Shown piece after piece: positions 17,323-26,464 of a stretch of 64,000 bases of DNA (positions are counted from its first letter, which is position 1; every line of letters starts with the position of its first letter). The DNA is taken from contig NZ_CP102252.1 of the NCBI RefSeq assembly GCF_025145645.1, positions 2,480,001 through 2,544,000 of the forward strand. The letters are read 5' to 3'. Position numbers and translations under genes: made by a program. Source of the stretch: Alistipes senegalensis JC50. GTDB taxonomy: Bacteria; Bacteroidota; Bacteroidia; Bacteroidales; Rikenellaceae. The notes below the pieces were generated by a model, which saw only the letters and a list, made by a program, of their open reading frames with translations, ran no database searches and was not told the DNA's origin.

Positions 17323-18578
17323 TTATTTGTTATATCTCAATGCGTCGATCGTTTTCAGCTGCGCCGCGCGGTAGGCGGGGATGTATCCGGCGACGAGTCC
17401 CGCGGCGACCAGCACCACCGTGGCGCTCACGGCCACGCTCAAATCGAGCGTCGGGTCGAGGAACACCGAGTTCATGCCGTCCCCGGCCTGCTGCTGCGGC
17501 ATCCGGTCGAGCAGATAACCGACAGTCTCCATCACGGCCACGCCCAGCACCATCCCCAGGTAGCCGAACGCCGCGGTGATCAGGACCGATTCGGTGAGGA
17601 TCAGGCGGATGATCGATGACGGCCGCGCCCCGAGGGCCTTGCGGATGCCGAATTCGGCGGTGCGTTCGGTGACGGTGACGAGCATGATGTTGCTCACGCC
17701 GACGATCCCCGCCAGCAGGGTCCCCAGACCGATGATCCAGACGAAGAGGTGGATGCCCCCGAAGACGACCATCATGTTCTTGTACATCTCCATCGTGTTG
17801 TTGATCCAGATGGCGCTGCGGTCGTCCGGGGCGAAGTGGTGTTCGACGGAGAGGCGGCGGATGAGGCGCTTTTCGAAATCCTCCATCTGTTCGTCGGTGT
17901 CGATGCCCCGCAGCGTGAGGATGACGTTGTTGACCTCGGGGTCGTTGGCCGAGTAGATCAGCTGCCCGGTCGTGAGGGGGATCGTGCACGAGGAGCTGTT
18001 GCGCTGGGCGTCGCCCTGCATGACGCCGACGACCGTGAAGACGAGGCCCCCGACCTTGATCTGCCGGCCCAACGGGTCGGCGCCCTTGAAGAGGATGCGG
18101 CGCATCGGTTCGTCGATGACGATGACTTTGCGGTAGTTCTTCACGTCGGCGTCGTTGATGTAGCGTCCGGCCGAGAGCTTGATGCCCTCCATCTGCTGCA
18201 CCTTCGGGAGCGATCCCCGCAGCCAGACCTGGGTGAACTCGTGTCCGTAGGTGGCTTTCTTGCCGTCGAGCCATTTGTTGGCCGAGACCTCCTCGACCTC
18301 GGGGAACTCCCGTTCGAGAATCTCCAGGTCGCTGTTCCGCATCCGGATGCGGCGTCCCTTCTCGTAGCCCATCCACGGCACGGAGGTCCGGCCGCCGTAG
18401 AGGTCGATGGAGTTGGTGGCGTAGTCGTTGAAGTTGGCCAGCACGCCGTTTTGCAGCCCGTTGCCCGAGCCCAGCAGAATGACGAGCATGAAGATGCCCC
18501 ACGCGACCGAGAAGCCCGTGAGGAACGTGCGTAGCTTGTTGCGCCGCACCGAGGTCCATATCTCCAGCAGCAGTTCTC

Positions 18579-18582
<4 letters not shown>
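17323..18582 (-). CDS. MacB-like ABC transporter permease (first permease)
   Basis: 419 residues, the same length and layout as the second permease. N-terminal helix FSVAWGIFMLVILLGSGNGL, periplasmic MacB_PCD domain, and a C-terminal FtsX core with GVSNIMLVTVTERTAEFGIRKALGA. Its start overlaps the ATPase stop by 4 bp (ATGA), so translation is coupled. Confidence 0.9.
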
Positions 18583-19268
<686 letters not shown>

Positions 19269-19323
19269 AATCCGTCCGCATCGGGTGAGGGTTGCCGGGT
19301 AACGGTTCGTTACGCATGCGGGG

Positions 19324-19332
19324 GCAAATATA
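19324..19332 (-). promoter_or_regulatory. -7 element of the ABC efflux operon
   Basis: Reads TATATTTGC on the reverse strand, matching TAnnTTTG(C). It is 55 nt upstream of the ATPase start codon. Confidence 0.6.
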
Positions 19333-19407
19333 GGGATTAATTTTTGAAAAACAATTTATTTTTATCGAAAATCAATAAAATGTTGCCCCTCCCCGATAAG
19401 AGGGGGC

Positions 19408-20082
19408 TTACGAATCGTAAACGGCTCCGGAGGGTTGTCCGATCAACAGCCGTCGGAGCGTTTCGATGTCGGGGGCGAAGCGGTCGGGGCGGGCTGCTTC
19501 CAGTTCGCCCGGCGCGGCGTATCCCCATCCGACGGCGATCGAGGCGAGGCCCGTTTCGGCGGCTCCTTCGATGTCGTAGCGGCGGTCGCCGATCATCACG
19601 GCCTCCTGCGGGGCGATCCCCAGCGTGCCGAGGGCGTGGCGGATCACGTCGGATTTGGTCGTGCGCGTGCCGTCGAGCGTGCTGCCGCTGACGAGGCGGA
19701 AATACCGGGCGAAGCCGAAGTGTTCGGCGATCCGTTCGGCGAACGGCGTGGGTTTCGAGGTCGCCATCACGTTCACGCATCCCGCGGCGGCCGTCGCGGC
19801 CAGCAGTTCGGGAATGCCCGGGTAGACGTCGTTTTCGAAGATGCCCTTCGGGGCGTAGTATTCGCGGTATTTGGTGACGGCTTCGGCCGCTTCGGCGTCG
19901 CTCATGCCGTAGCGTTCCCGGAACGAATCGGCGAGCGGCGGCCCGATGAAGGGGCAGAGTTTCCGCAGGTCGGGTTCGTCGATGCCGAAATGGCGCAGGG
20001 CGTACTGCACCGAGCGGGTGATTCCCTGCATGGGGTCGGTCAGCGTGCCGTCGAGGTCGAAAAAGAGGTATTTCCTGTACAT
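19408..20082 (-). CDS. HAD-family hydrolase, phosphoglycolate phosphatase-like
   Basis: 224 residues from MYRKYLFFDLDGTLTD. HAD motif I is DLDGT (D9, D11), motif II lies in VMATSKP, and motif III/IV is VMIGDRRYDIEGA. The cap is the helical C1 type of the Gph/YjjG group. Small phosphate esters are the usual substrates; the exact one is unknown. It follows the CoA-transferase gene but a strong terminator separates them, so it may be transcribed separately. A weak GC hairpin (19386-19405) lies just after its stop. Confidence 0.88.
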   Translation of the reverse strand: MYRKYLFFDLDGTLTDPMQGITRSVQYALRHFGIDEPDLRKLCPFIGPPLADSFRERYGMSDAEAAEAVTKYREYYAPKGIFENDVYPGIPELLAATAAAGCVNVMATSKPTPFAERIAEHFGFARYFRLVSGSTLDGTRTTKSDVIRHALGTLGIAPQEAVMIGDRRYDIEGAAETGLASIAVGWGYAAPGELEAARPDRFAPDIETLRRLLIGQPSGAVYDS

Positions 20083-20090
20083 ATTCTTTA

Positions 20091-20117
20091 TAAAAAGCCC
20101 GGCCTCGCGGGGCCGGG
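20091..20117 (-). terminator. Intrinsic terminator after the CoA-transferase gene
   Basis: Stem CCCGGCC (20098-20104) with GGCCGGG (20111-20117), followed on the reverse strand by CTTTTTA. It sits in the 41-bp gap before the HAD gene and overlaps the HAD leader. Confidence 0.8.
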
Positions 20118-20123
20118 ACGGGA

Positions 20124-21419
20124 TTACGGTTTCATCCGCAGGAACGAGTAGCCGAAGCGTTCCGCGGCGGCGCGTTCCAGCTCTTCGCGGACCGCGGGAT
20201 GCGCCACGGCGATCAGCGCCCGGGCCCGTTCGGCGAGGTTGCGGCCCCGGAGGTGCGCCACGCCGTATTCGGTGACGACGTGCTGGACCATGTGGCGCGT
20301 CGTGACGACACCCGCTCCGGGTGTCAGCAGCGCCTTGATTTTCGATTCGCCTCTGGGCGTGGTCGAGGGGATGGCGATGAAGGTCTTGCCCCCTTCGGAC
20401 AACGCACCGCCGTACATGAAGTCGTGCTGGCCGCCCACGCCCGAGATGATGCGTTCGCCGACCGAATCGGCGCACACCTGCCCCGTGAGGTCCACCTCCA
20501 CGGCCGAGTTGATGGCCATGACCCGGGGGTTCTGCCGGATGCGGAACGGATCGTTGGTCCACGCCACGTCCTTCATCACCAGATCCTTGCGGTAGTCCAT
20601 ATAGTCGTACAGCCGGCGCGAGCCCAGGGCCAGCGACGCCACCGTCACGCCGGGCATCACCGCTTTCTGCGAGTTGTCGATCACGCCGCTTTCCAGCAGC
20701 GGCAGCACGCCGTCGGTCATCGCCTCGGTGTGGAGCCCCAGGTGCTTGTGGTCGCGGAGGGCCCCCAGCACGGCGTTGGGGATGCCTCCGACGCCGATTT
20801 GGAGCGTGGCTCCGTCGGGGATCAGTTCGGCGATGTAACGGCCGATTTTGAGTTCGGTTTCGGTGGGCACGGCCGTCGGGACCTCCACCAGCGGGGAATC
20901 GACCTCCACGGCCGCGGCGAAGCGCGAGGAGTGGATCACGGCGTCGCCGTAGGAGTAGGGCATCGCCTTGTTGACCTGTGCGATGACGGTCTTGGCGCAC
21001 TCCACGGCCGAGACCGCCAGATCGGCCGAGACGCCGAACGAGCAGTAGCCCTCGGCGTCGGGCGGCGAGACGTTGATGAGCGCGAAGTCGAGGGGCAGCG
21101 TGCCGTCGCGGAACAGCCCCGGAATCTCGCCCAGAAAGGCCGGGATCGACTGTCCGTAGCCGTCGGCCAGCCAGCGGCGGATGTTGTTGGCCACGAAAAG
21201 GCTGTTCACGAGGAACGAATCGCGGTATTCGGGACGGCAGTAGGGTGCCTCGAAGGCTCCCACGGCGAAGGCCGAGTAGACCTTCACGCCCCGGAGTTCC
21301 GGGCCCCGGTCGGCCATCGCGGCCACGAGCGCCTCGGGAATCGAGGTGCTGCCCTGAATGTAGACGCTGTCGTTGGACCGGATGAGTTTTACCGCCTCCG
21401 CGGCAGTCGTAAAGCGCAT
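20124..21419 (-). CDS. Acetyl-CoA hydrolase/transferase family protein
   Basis: 431 residues, both halves of a family I CoA transferase. GLHTEAMTDG holds the glutamate that forms the CoA thioester, and the C-terminal section includes SVGERIISGVGGQHDFMYGG. Relatives are 4-hydroxybutyrate CoA-transferases and acetyl-CoA hydrolases. It follows the aminotransferase gene by 8 bp in an operon with iorAB. A plausible job is to exchange CoA between aryl-acetyl-CoA and acetate or another acid, but this is inferred from context. Confidence 0.87.
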   Translation of the reverse strand: MRFTTAAEAVKLIRSNDSVYIQGSTSIPEALVAAMADRGPELRGVKVYSAFAVGAFEAPYCRPEYRDSFLVNSLFVANNIRRWLADGYGQSIPAFLGEIPGLFRDGTLPLDFALINVSPPDAEGYCSFGVSADLAVSAVECAKTVIAQVNKAMPYSYGDAVIHSSRFAAAVEVDSPLVEVPTAVPTETELKIGRYIAELIPDGATLQIGVGGIPNAVLGALRDHKHLGLHTEAMTDGVLPLLESGVIDNSQKAVMPGVTVASLALGSRRLYDYMDYRKDLVMKDVAWTNDPFRIRQNPRVMAINSAVEVDLTGQVCADSVGERIISGVGGQHDFMYGGALSEGGKTFIAIPSTTPRGESKIKALLTPGAGVVTTRHMVQHVVTEYGVAHLRGRNLAERARALIAVAHPAVREELERAAAERFGYSFLRMKP

Positions 21420-21427
21420 GGAATCGT

Positions 21428-22738
21428 CTATTTATGGGTTTCGGCGAATATTCGCAAACGTTTTTCGAGCAGGTCGAACTGTTCGGGGCGGTTCAGCTGC
21501 GAGACGCAGACCCGGATGCCGTGCTGGCGGCTGCCGGTCGAGGTGAGCGAGATGGCGCAGATGCCGCAGAGCAGCAGTTCGCTCAGCAGTTCGGCGCTGG
21601 TCATCGTGCCGTAGCCCACCGTGTAGAAGAATCCGTCGCTGACGGCCTCGTCGCGGTCTTTGTCGTAGACGATGCGGAAGCCGTGGCGGAGGAACGCCTC
21701 CTTGGTGAGCCGGGCGCGGCGGGCGTATTCCGAGGCTTCGCTCACGAAATCCAGCTCTCCGTCGGCCGCCGCGCGGAACATCGCCGCCAGAGCGTGCTGC
21801 GCCGAATGGCTCGTGCCCGACGAGGCCGCGTAGAGGAAGACCAGCACGAAGGCGTCGCCTAACCGTCCGATGTTGTAGCGCCGGCGCAGGGCCGGATAAT
21901 CGCGGCGGTGGAGCGTTTCGGAGAGGGCCGCCACGGCGATCCGCTGTCCGGCGTAGCTGAATATCTTCGAACCCGAGACCAGCAGGATGTAGTTCTGCGT
22001 GTAGCGGGCGACGGTGGCCTGATAGGGCGGTTCGAAGGGGCGTCCCAGCGGCTTGCGGAAATCCATGCAGAGGTAGGCGAGGTCCTCGATGACGACGGTG
22101 TCGTATTTCGTGGCAAGCTCCCCGATCGTGCGCAGCTCCTCCTCCGTCAGGCAGACCCACGCCGGGTTGTTGGGGTTCGAGTAGACGATGGCCGCCACGT
22201 CGCCCGCGCTGAGATAGCTCTCGATCTTCGGGCCCAGTTTCTCGCCCCGGAAGTCGTAGATGTCGAACGACTCCGAGGGGATGCCGAGGATGCGCACCTG
22301 ACTGCGCTGCACGGGGAATCCGGGGTCGATGAAGAGAATCTTGTTTTTGACCGGGTCGAGCTGCGAGCACATCAGGAACGCGGCGAAACTGCCCTGCATC
22401 GACCCGACGGTCGGGACGCATCCTTCGGGGGCGATCTCCACGCCGAGAAAGGCTTCGAGGAAGCGCGAAGCCTGCTTTTTCAGCTCCGGGATGCCCTGCA
22501 TGGCGGGGTAGCGCGACGCGACGCCCTCTTGCAGGGCCGTGCATTCGGCCTCGACGCCCACGCGCTCGGGCGGCAGTCCCGGCACGCCCATTTCGAGGTG
22601 GAGGAACTCGGCGCCGGTTTCGCGCTCCATCATGCGGGCGATGTCGCCCGACTGGCGGATCGTGGCCTGCGCGATGTCCGCGATGTCCATCCGCTCCAAT
22701 GCGGAGCGCAAACAGGATCTGTCGAAGGGTATTTTCAT
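21428..22738 (-). CDS. PLP-dependent aminotransferase, class I/II fold type I
   Basis: 436 residues starting MKIPFDRSCLRS, with the ATG overlapping the iorB stop by 4 bp (ATGA). Aminotransferase landmarks include GSMQGSFAAF for the cofactor phosphate loop, YSNPNNPAWVCLTEEEL, VIEDLAYLCMD, and the PLP lysine in LVSGSKIFSYAGQRIA. Fused in an operon with indolepyruvate oxidoreductase, it probably produces the aryl-pyruvate substrate from Phe, Tyr or Trp. Substrate choice is inferred from neighbours only. Confidence 0.87.
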   Translation of the reverse strand: MKIPFDRSCLRSALERMDIADIAQATIRQSGDIARMMERETGAEFLHLEMGVPGLPPERVGVEAECTALQEGVASRYPAMQGIPELKKQASRFLEAFLGVEIAPEGCVPTVGSMQGSFAAFLMCSQLDPVKNKILFIDPGFPVQRSQVRILGIPSESFDIYDFRGEKLGPKIESYLSAGDVAAIVYSNPNNPAWVCLTEEELRTIGELATKYDTVVIEDLAYLCMDFRKPLGRPFEPPYQATVARYTQNYILLVSGSKIFSYAGQRIAVAALSETLHRRDYPALRRRYNIGRLGDAFVLVFLYAASSGTSHSAQHALAAMFRAAADGELDFVSEASEYARRARLTKEAFLRHGFRIVYDKDRDEAVSDGFFYTVGYGTMTSAELLSELLLCGICAISLTSTGSRQHGIRVCVSQLNRPEQFDLLEKRLRIFAETHK

Positions 22739-23322
22739 CGTTTCGTCTGTTTTCGGGTCGCTTCGCAGCCGGCGCGGAACGCCGCGAGGTTCATCTCCAC
22801 CACCTGTTCGCCCTTGCGTGCGAAGATGTCGCGGATGCCCGCTTCGAGCCGCTCGGTCCCGATGCCCAGCATCGGCGCGGCGGCGCCCAGCAGCACCATG
22901 TTGGCCGAACGGGGCGATGCCGCGGCCCGGGCCAGGGCGTCGGTGTCGAGCGTCACCGCGTGCGGCAGGGAGTCCAGTTCGCGTTGCAGGGCCTCGGCGT
23001 CGGGGTAGTCGGGGATGTTGACCACCGGAACCGTGCCGGTGATGACCCATCCGTCGGGCGCCAGCCACGGCAGGTAGCGCAGCGCCTCCATCGGTTCGAG
23101 CGAGACGATGAGGTCGGCCTTGCCCCGCGGGATGAGGTCCGCATGGATCGCCGACGAGGAGATGCGCAGGTTCGACTGTACGTCGCCGCCCCGCTGGCTC
23201 ATGCCGTGGACCTCGGCCTGCTTCAGCTGCAACCCTTCGGCGAGGGCCGCCCGTCCGATGACGGTGGCGATGGAGAGGATGCCTTGCCCTCCGACTCCTG
23301 AAAGTATGATGTCGCGTTTCAT
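22735..23322 (-). CDS. iorB: Indolepyruvate oxidoreductase, beta (gamma-domain) subunit
   Basis: 195 residues. MKRDIILSGVGGQGILSIATVIG is the glycine-rich start typical of the pyruvate-ferredoxin oxidoreductase gamma domain, followed by EVHGMSQRGGDVQSNLRI. It pairs with IorA to convert aryl-pyruvate and CoA to aryl-acetyl-CoA, CO2 and reduced ferredoxin. It begins 6 bp after iorA and overlaps the aminotransferase start. Confidence 0.92.
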   Translation of the reverse strand: MKRDIILSGVGGQGILSIATVIGRAALAEGLQLKQAEVHGMSQRGGDVQSNLRISSSAIHADLIPRGKADLIVSLEPMEALRYLPWLAPDGWVITGTVPVVNIPDYPDAEALQRELDSLPHAVTLDTDALARAAASPRSANMVLLGAAAPMLGIGTERLEAGIRDIFARKGEQVVEMNLAAFRAGCEATRKQTKR

Positions 23323-23328
23323 AAGCCT

Positions 23329-24927
23329 TTATTTTTTTGCCGTGTTATGTCTTTTTGCGGTCTGGATGCACTCGCGGCGCGGGATGATGACCGATACGCC
23401 CGGCCAGGCGATCTCCTCGCGGATCATCGCTTTCAGCTCTTCGCGGTTCTTGGGCAGCGGTACCGTCACGCGGATGTGCTCCGGATCGACGCCGATGCCG
23501 GCGCATATCTGTTCGAGACGCCCCGTGCCGGCCGAATCCTGACCGCCGGTCATGCCCGTCGTGAGGTTGTCCGAGATGATGACCGTGATGTTCGCCCGCT
23601 CGTTCACGGCGTCCAGCAGCCCCGTCATGCCCGAATGGGTGAAGGTCGAGTCGCCGATCACGGCGATCGAGGGGTGCTGTCCCGCGTCGGCGGCGCCTTT
23701 GGCCATGGTGATCGAGGCCCCCATGTCCACGCAGGTGTCGATGGCGTGGAACGGCGCCAGCCACCCCAGCGTGTAGCAGCCGATGTCGCTGAAAACCCTG
23801 CCGGAGGGGTACTCCTCGCGGACCACCTCGGTCAGCGCGGCGTACATGTCGCGGTGTCCGCATCCCTGGCACAGCGCGGGCGGACGGGGAACGACGATCT
23901 CGCTGGCGGGGTGCGTCCGGTGCGGGGCCATTCCGAGGGCCGCGCGCACGCTGTCGGGCGTGAGCTCCCCGGTGCGGGGCAGTTCGCCTGTCAGGCGGCC
24001 CCGGATCGGCAGGGGGCCCGGTAGTACGCCCCGCACGGCCTCCTCGACGACGGGCTGCCCCTCCTCGACGACGAGCAGCGCCTGGCACTCCGAGGCCATG
24101 CGCCGCACCAGATCGCGGGGCAGCGGGTATTGCGACAGTTTCAGCACCGGATGCGGACAGCCGTCGGGATAGTTCTCCATCACGTAGTTGTGGGCGATGC
24201 CGCAGGCGATGATGCCCAGCCGTTTGTCCGGACCCTCCGCATAGGCGTTGAACGGGCTCGCGGCGGCGGCCTCTTCCAGCCGGGCGTAGTCGTCCAGCAG
24301 ACCTTTGTACCTCACGCGCGAGTTGCCCGGCATGAGCACCCACCGGCGGGTGTCGGCGGGCGCGTGCAGTTCGTTTTCGGCCCGGGGCTCCGTCACCTCG
24401 ACCACCGCCCGCGAGTGGGCCATGCGGGTCGTCAGGCGCATCAGCACCGGAATCCGGAACCGCTCCGAGAGTTCGAACGCGGCCTTCGCCATGTCGTAAG
24501 CCTCCTGCTGCGTCGAGGGTTCGAACGTCGGCACGAGGGCGAATTTCCCGTAGAAGCGTGAATCTTGCTCGTTCTGCGAGGAGTGCATCGAAGGGTCGTC
24601 GGCCGCCACGACGACCAGTCCGCCGTTGGCCCCGGTCATCGCCGAGTTGACGAAGGCGTCGGCCGCCACGTTCATGCCCACGTGCTTCATGCAGACCAGC
24701 GCGCGTTTGCCGGCGAACGACATGCCGAGCGCCTCTTCCACGGCCGTCTTTTCGTTCGACGACCACGTGCGGTGGACGCCGCGCGCGGCGGCGAGGGGAT
24801 GTCCCTGGATGTATTCGGTGATTTCGGTCGAGGGTGTGCCCGGATAGGCATAGACACCCGACAGTCCCGCATGGAGCGCCCCCAGCGCGAGGGCTTCGTC
24901 TCCGAGTAAAAGTTCGCGTTTTTCCAT
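23329..24927 (-). CDS. iorA: Indolepyruvate oxidoreductase, alpha subunit
   Basis: 532 residues. The N-terminal pyrimidine-binding domain opens LLLGDEALALGALHAGLSGVYAYPGTPSTEI; the C-terminal TPP domain has CQGCGHRDMY and the diphosphate motif GDSTFTHSGMTGLLDAVNE...DNLTTGMTGG. It ends shortly after the TPP domain (PRRECIQTAKRH) and lacks the C-terminal two-cluster ferredoxin domain found in many archaeal IorA proteins. Electrons must therefore leave by another route or through a separate ferredoxin. Head of iorA-iorB-aminotransferase-CoA transferase. Confidence 0.92.
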   Translation of the reverse strand: MEKRELLLGDEALALGALHAGLSGVYAYPGTPSTEITEYIQGHPLAAARGVHRTWSSNEKTAVEEALGMSFAGKRALVCMKHVGMNVAADAFVNSAMTGANGGLVVVAADDPSMHSSQNEQDSRFYGKFALVPTFEPSTQQEAYDMAKAAFELSERFRIPVLMRLTTRMAHSRAVVEVTEPRAENELHAPADTRRWVLMPGNSRVRYKGLLDDYARLEEAAAASPFNAYAEGPDKRLGIIACGIAHNYVMENYPDGCPHPVLKLSQYPLPRDLVRRMASECQALLVVEEGQPVVEEAVRGVLPGPLPIRGRLTGELPRTGELTPDSVRAALGMAPHRTHPASEIVVPRPPALCQGCGHRDMYAALTEVVREEYPSGRVFSDIGCYTLGWLAPFHAIDTCVDMGASITMAKGAADAGQHPSIAVIGDSTFTHSGMTGLLDAVNERANITVIISDNLTTGMTGGQDSAGTGRLEQICAGIGVDPEHIRVTVPLPKNREELKAMIREEIAWPGVSVIIPRRECIQTAKRHNTAKK

Positions 24928-24954
24928 AAGATCGGCGGTGTGATTCGGATTCTA

Positions 24955-24962
24955 CAAAATTA
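24955..24962 (-). promoter_or_regulatory. -7 element of the iorAB operon
   Basis: Reads TAATTTTG on the reverse strand, 27 nt upstream of the iorA start. Confidence 0.5.
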
Positions 24963-25133
24963 GGAAAATTTAATTGAAATGCAACTTTTTGCGACGATTT
25001 ATCATATCGTCGGTCCGAATTCGGAATAAATATCGTCCCGACCCGTGTTTTTGGTTGAAAAATGTAACGCCGGGCGATGTCCGGACTGCGTAGAAAAATG
25101 TCCGAAACGCATATATATACGGTGTAAAATGCC

Positions 25134-25142
25134 TATATTTGC
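25134..25142 (+). promoter_or_regulatory. -7 element for the ECF sigma factor gene
   Basis: TATATTTGC matches TAnnTTTG(C), 36 nt before the ATG at 25179. No clear TTG is seen at the usual distance upstream. Confidence 0.5.
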
Positions 25143-25178
25143 AGACAGCTCCCTTTTGTACAGGCCGGAAAAACAGTC

Positions 25179-25802
25179 ATGGAGAGAAGACCGACGGAAT
25201 CGGAAAAGTTCGTGAACCGGGTCAACGGGAAAGAGCCCGCTGCCTGGGAGGAGCTTTACGCCCGTTACTACAAGGCGCTCTGCGCCTACTCCGCGTCGCT
25301 GACGGGCGATGCCGCCTTCGCCGAGGATCTCGTTCAGGAGTTGCTGCTCCGGATGTGGCAGTCGGACCGGACCTTTTCGGTGCTTCCCGAACTTGCGTCC
25401 TACCTCTACCGTTCGGTCTACCGCAATTCGCTGGCTTACAGGCGTGACCGCAGCAACCGCGAATCGTTGCTGCGCAACATGCACGAACAGAGCCTGCGCG
25501 ACGGAAATTCCCCCCCCCACGTCGATCCCGAGGAGGAGTCCGGGCTACTTGCCGGAATGGTCGGCGAGGAGGTTATCCGCCGGCTTTACAGCGACATCCG
25601 CGCGCTGCCTTCGGAGCAGAGCCGGATCATACGCCTCTCGATCGCCGGGTTCAAGGGCGCGGAGATCGCCCGCCGGCTGGGCATCAGCATCAATACGGTC
25701 AAAACCCAGAAGTACCGCGGCTATCGTTCGCTGCGGCTCAAACTCAGCAAGTTCGTCTTCCTTTTCGGCTCCCTTCTCGCGCTGTTCGCCGACCTGAAAT
25801 AG
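25179..25802 (+). CDS. ECF RNA polymerase sigma-70 factor, orphan
   Basis: 207 residues. Sigma region 2 is at about 15-85 (AWEELYARYYKALCAYSASL, then FAEDLVQELLLRMWQ). Region 4 is at about 130-190, with the helix-turn-helix IARRLGISINTVKTQKYRGY. A short hydrophobic tail (FVFLFGSLLALFADL) follows, common in the Bacteroides sigma-70 family. Such factors usually sit next to a FecR anti-sigma gene, but none is adjacent here. The only FecR in the window lies 24 kb away and lacks its own sigma. A pairing of the two is possible but unproven. Confidence 0.9.
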   Translation: MERRPTESEKFVNRVNGKEPAAWEELYARYYKALCAYSASLTGDAAFAEDLVQELLLRMWQSDRTFSVLPELASYLYRSVYRNSLAYRRDRSNRESLLRNMHEQSLRDGNSPPHVDPEEESGLLAGMVGEEVIRRLYSDIRALPSEQSRIIRLSIAGFKGAEIARRLGISINTVKTQKYRGYRSLRLKLSKFVFLFGSLLALFADLK

Positions 25803-25829
25803 ACGCTCCCGGGAGCTGGGCAGCGGGCG

Positions 25830-26300
25830 TCACAGGTTCCCGATCGGGATGCCGTAGTCGTGTTTCACCTCGTCCATGACGAAAGTGCTCATGAGCGACC
25901 CGAGGCTGTCGATGGTTCCCAACACGTTGAGCGTGAACTCCTGATAGTATTTCATGTCGGGGGCGTGTATTTTCAGCAGATAGTCGTAGTCGCCCGAGAT
26001 GTTGTAGCACTCGGTGACCTCGGGAATTCCGCGCACGATGCGCGTAAATTCGGCGGCGATGTCGCGGTTGAGGCGCCGGAGCTTTACGCTGCAAAAGACG
26101 ACGAAGCCGCAGTGGAGCTTCTCGGCGTCGAGCACGGCGACGTATTTGCGGATATAGCCCTCGTTGTCGAGCCGCTTGAGTCGTTCGAATACGGGCGTGG
26201 GCGAGAGATGCACACGTGCGGCGAGCTCCTTGGTCGTCAGGCGGGCGTTCTCTTGCAGGATGCGCAGGATCTGCAAATCGGTCTTGTCGAGTCTGTCCAT
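25830..26300 (-). CDS. Lrp/AsnC-family transcriptional regulator
   Basis: 156 residues. An N-terminal winged helix (LDKTDLQILRILQENARLTT, with recognition region LSPTPVFERLKRL) precedes a RAM/AsnC effector domain (about 65-150) with SGDYDYLLKIHAPDM. These feast/famine regulators bind amino acids and often control the divergent gene. The divergent neighbour is metY (164-bp gap), so methionine or another amino acid is a likely effector by context. Confidence 0.92.
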   Translation of the reverse strand: MDRLDKTDLQILRILQENARLTTKELAARVHLSPTPVFERLKRLDNEGYIRKYVAVLDAEKLHCGFVVFCSVKLRRLNRDIAAEFTRIVRGIPEVTECYNISGDYDYLLKIHAPDMKYYQEFTLNVLGTIDSLGSLMSTFVMDEVKHDYGIPIGNL

Positions 26301-26402
26301 GGAATAAAATTCTTTCCGGAGCCGTTTTTCGGCGGCCGGTCCGCGGTTATTTTCTGTGTTAGGGTGTAAAAATAGCGATATTTTCCATATTTTTCGGATT
26401 TC

Positions 26403-26434
26403 TTGTTTGAAAAATTTGCAGATCGTAGCTTTGC
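26403..26434 (+). promoter_or_regulatory. Promoter of metY
   Basis: TTG at 26403-26405 and TAGCTTTGC at 26426-26434 with a 20-bp spacer. The metY ATG follows 30 nt after the -7 element. Confidence 0.65.
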
Positions 26435-26464
26435 AAGTGTTGAACGATATTAACTCTTACGGCT

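Noticed and set aside
22735..23068. N-terminal extension of the aminotransferase through the iorB gene
   Set aside because: The extension only translates iorB in another frame; the ATG at 22738 with the ATGA overlap is the sensible start.
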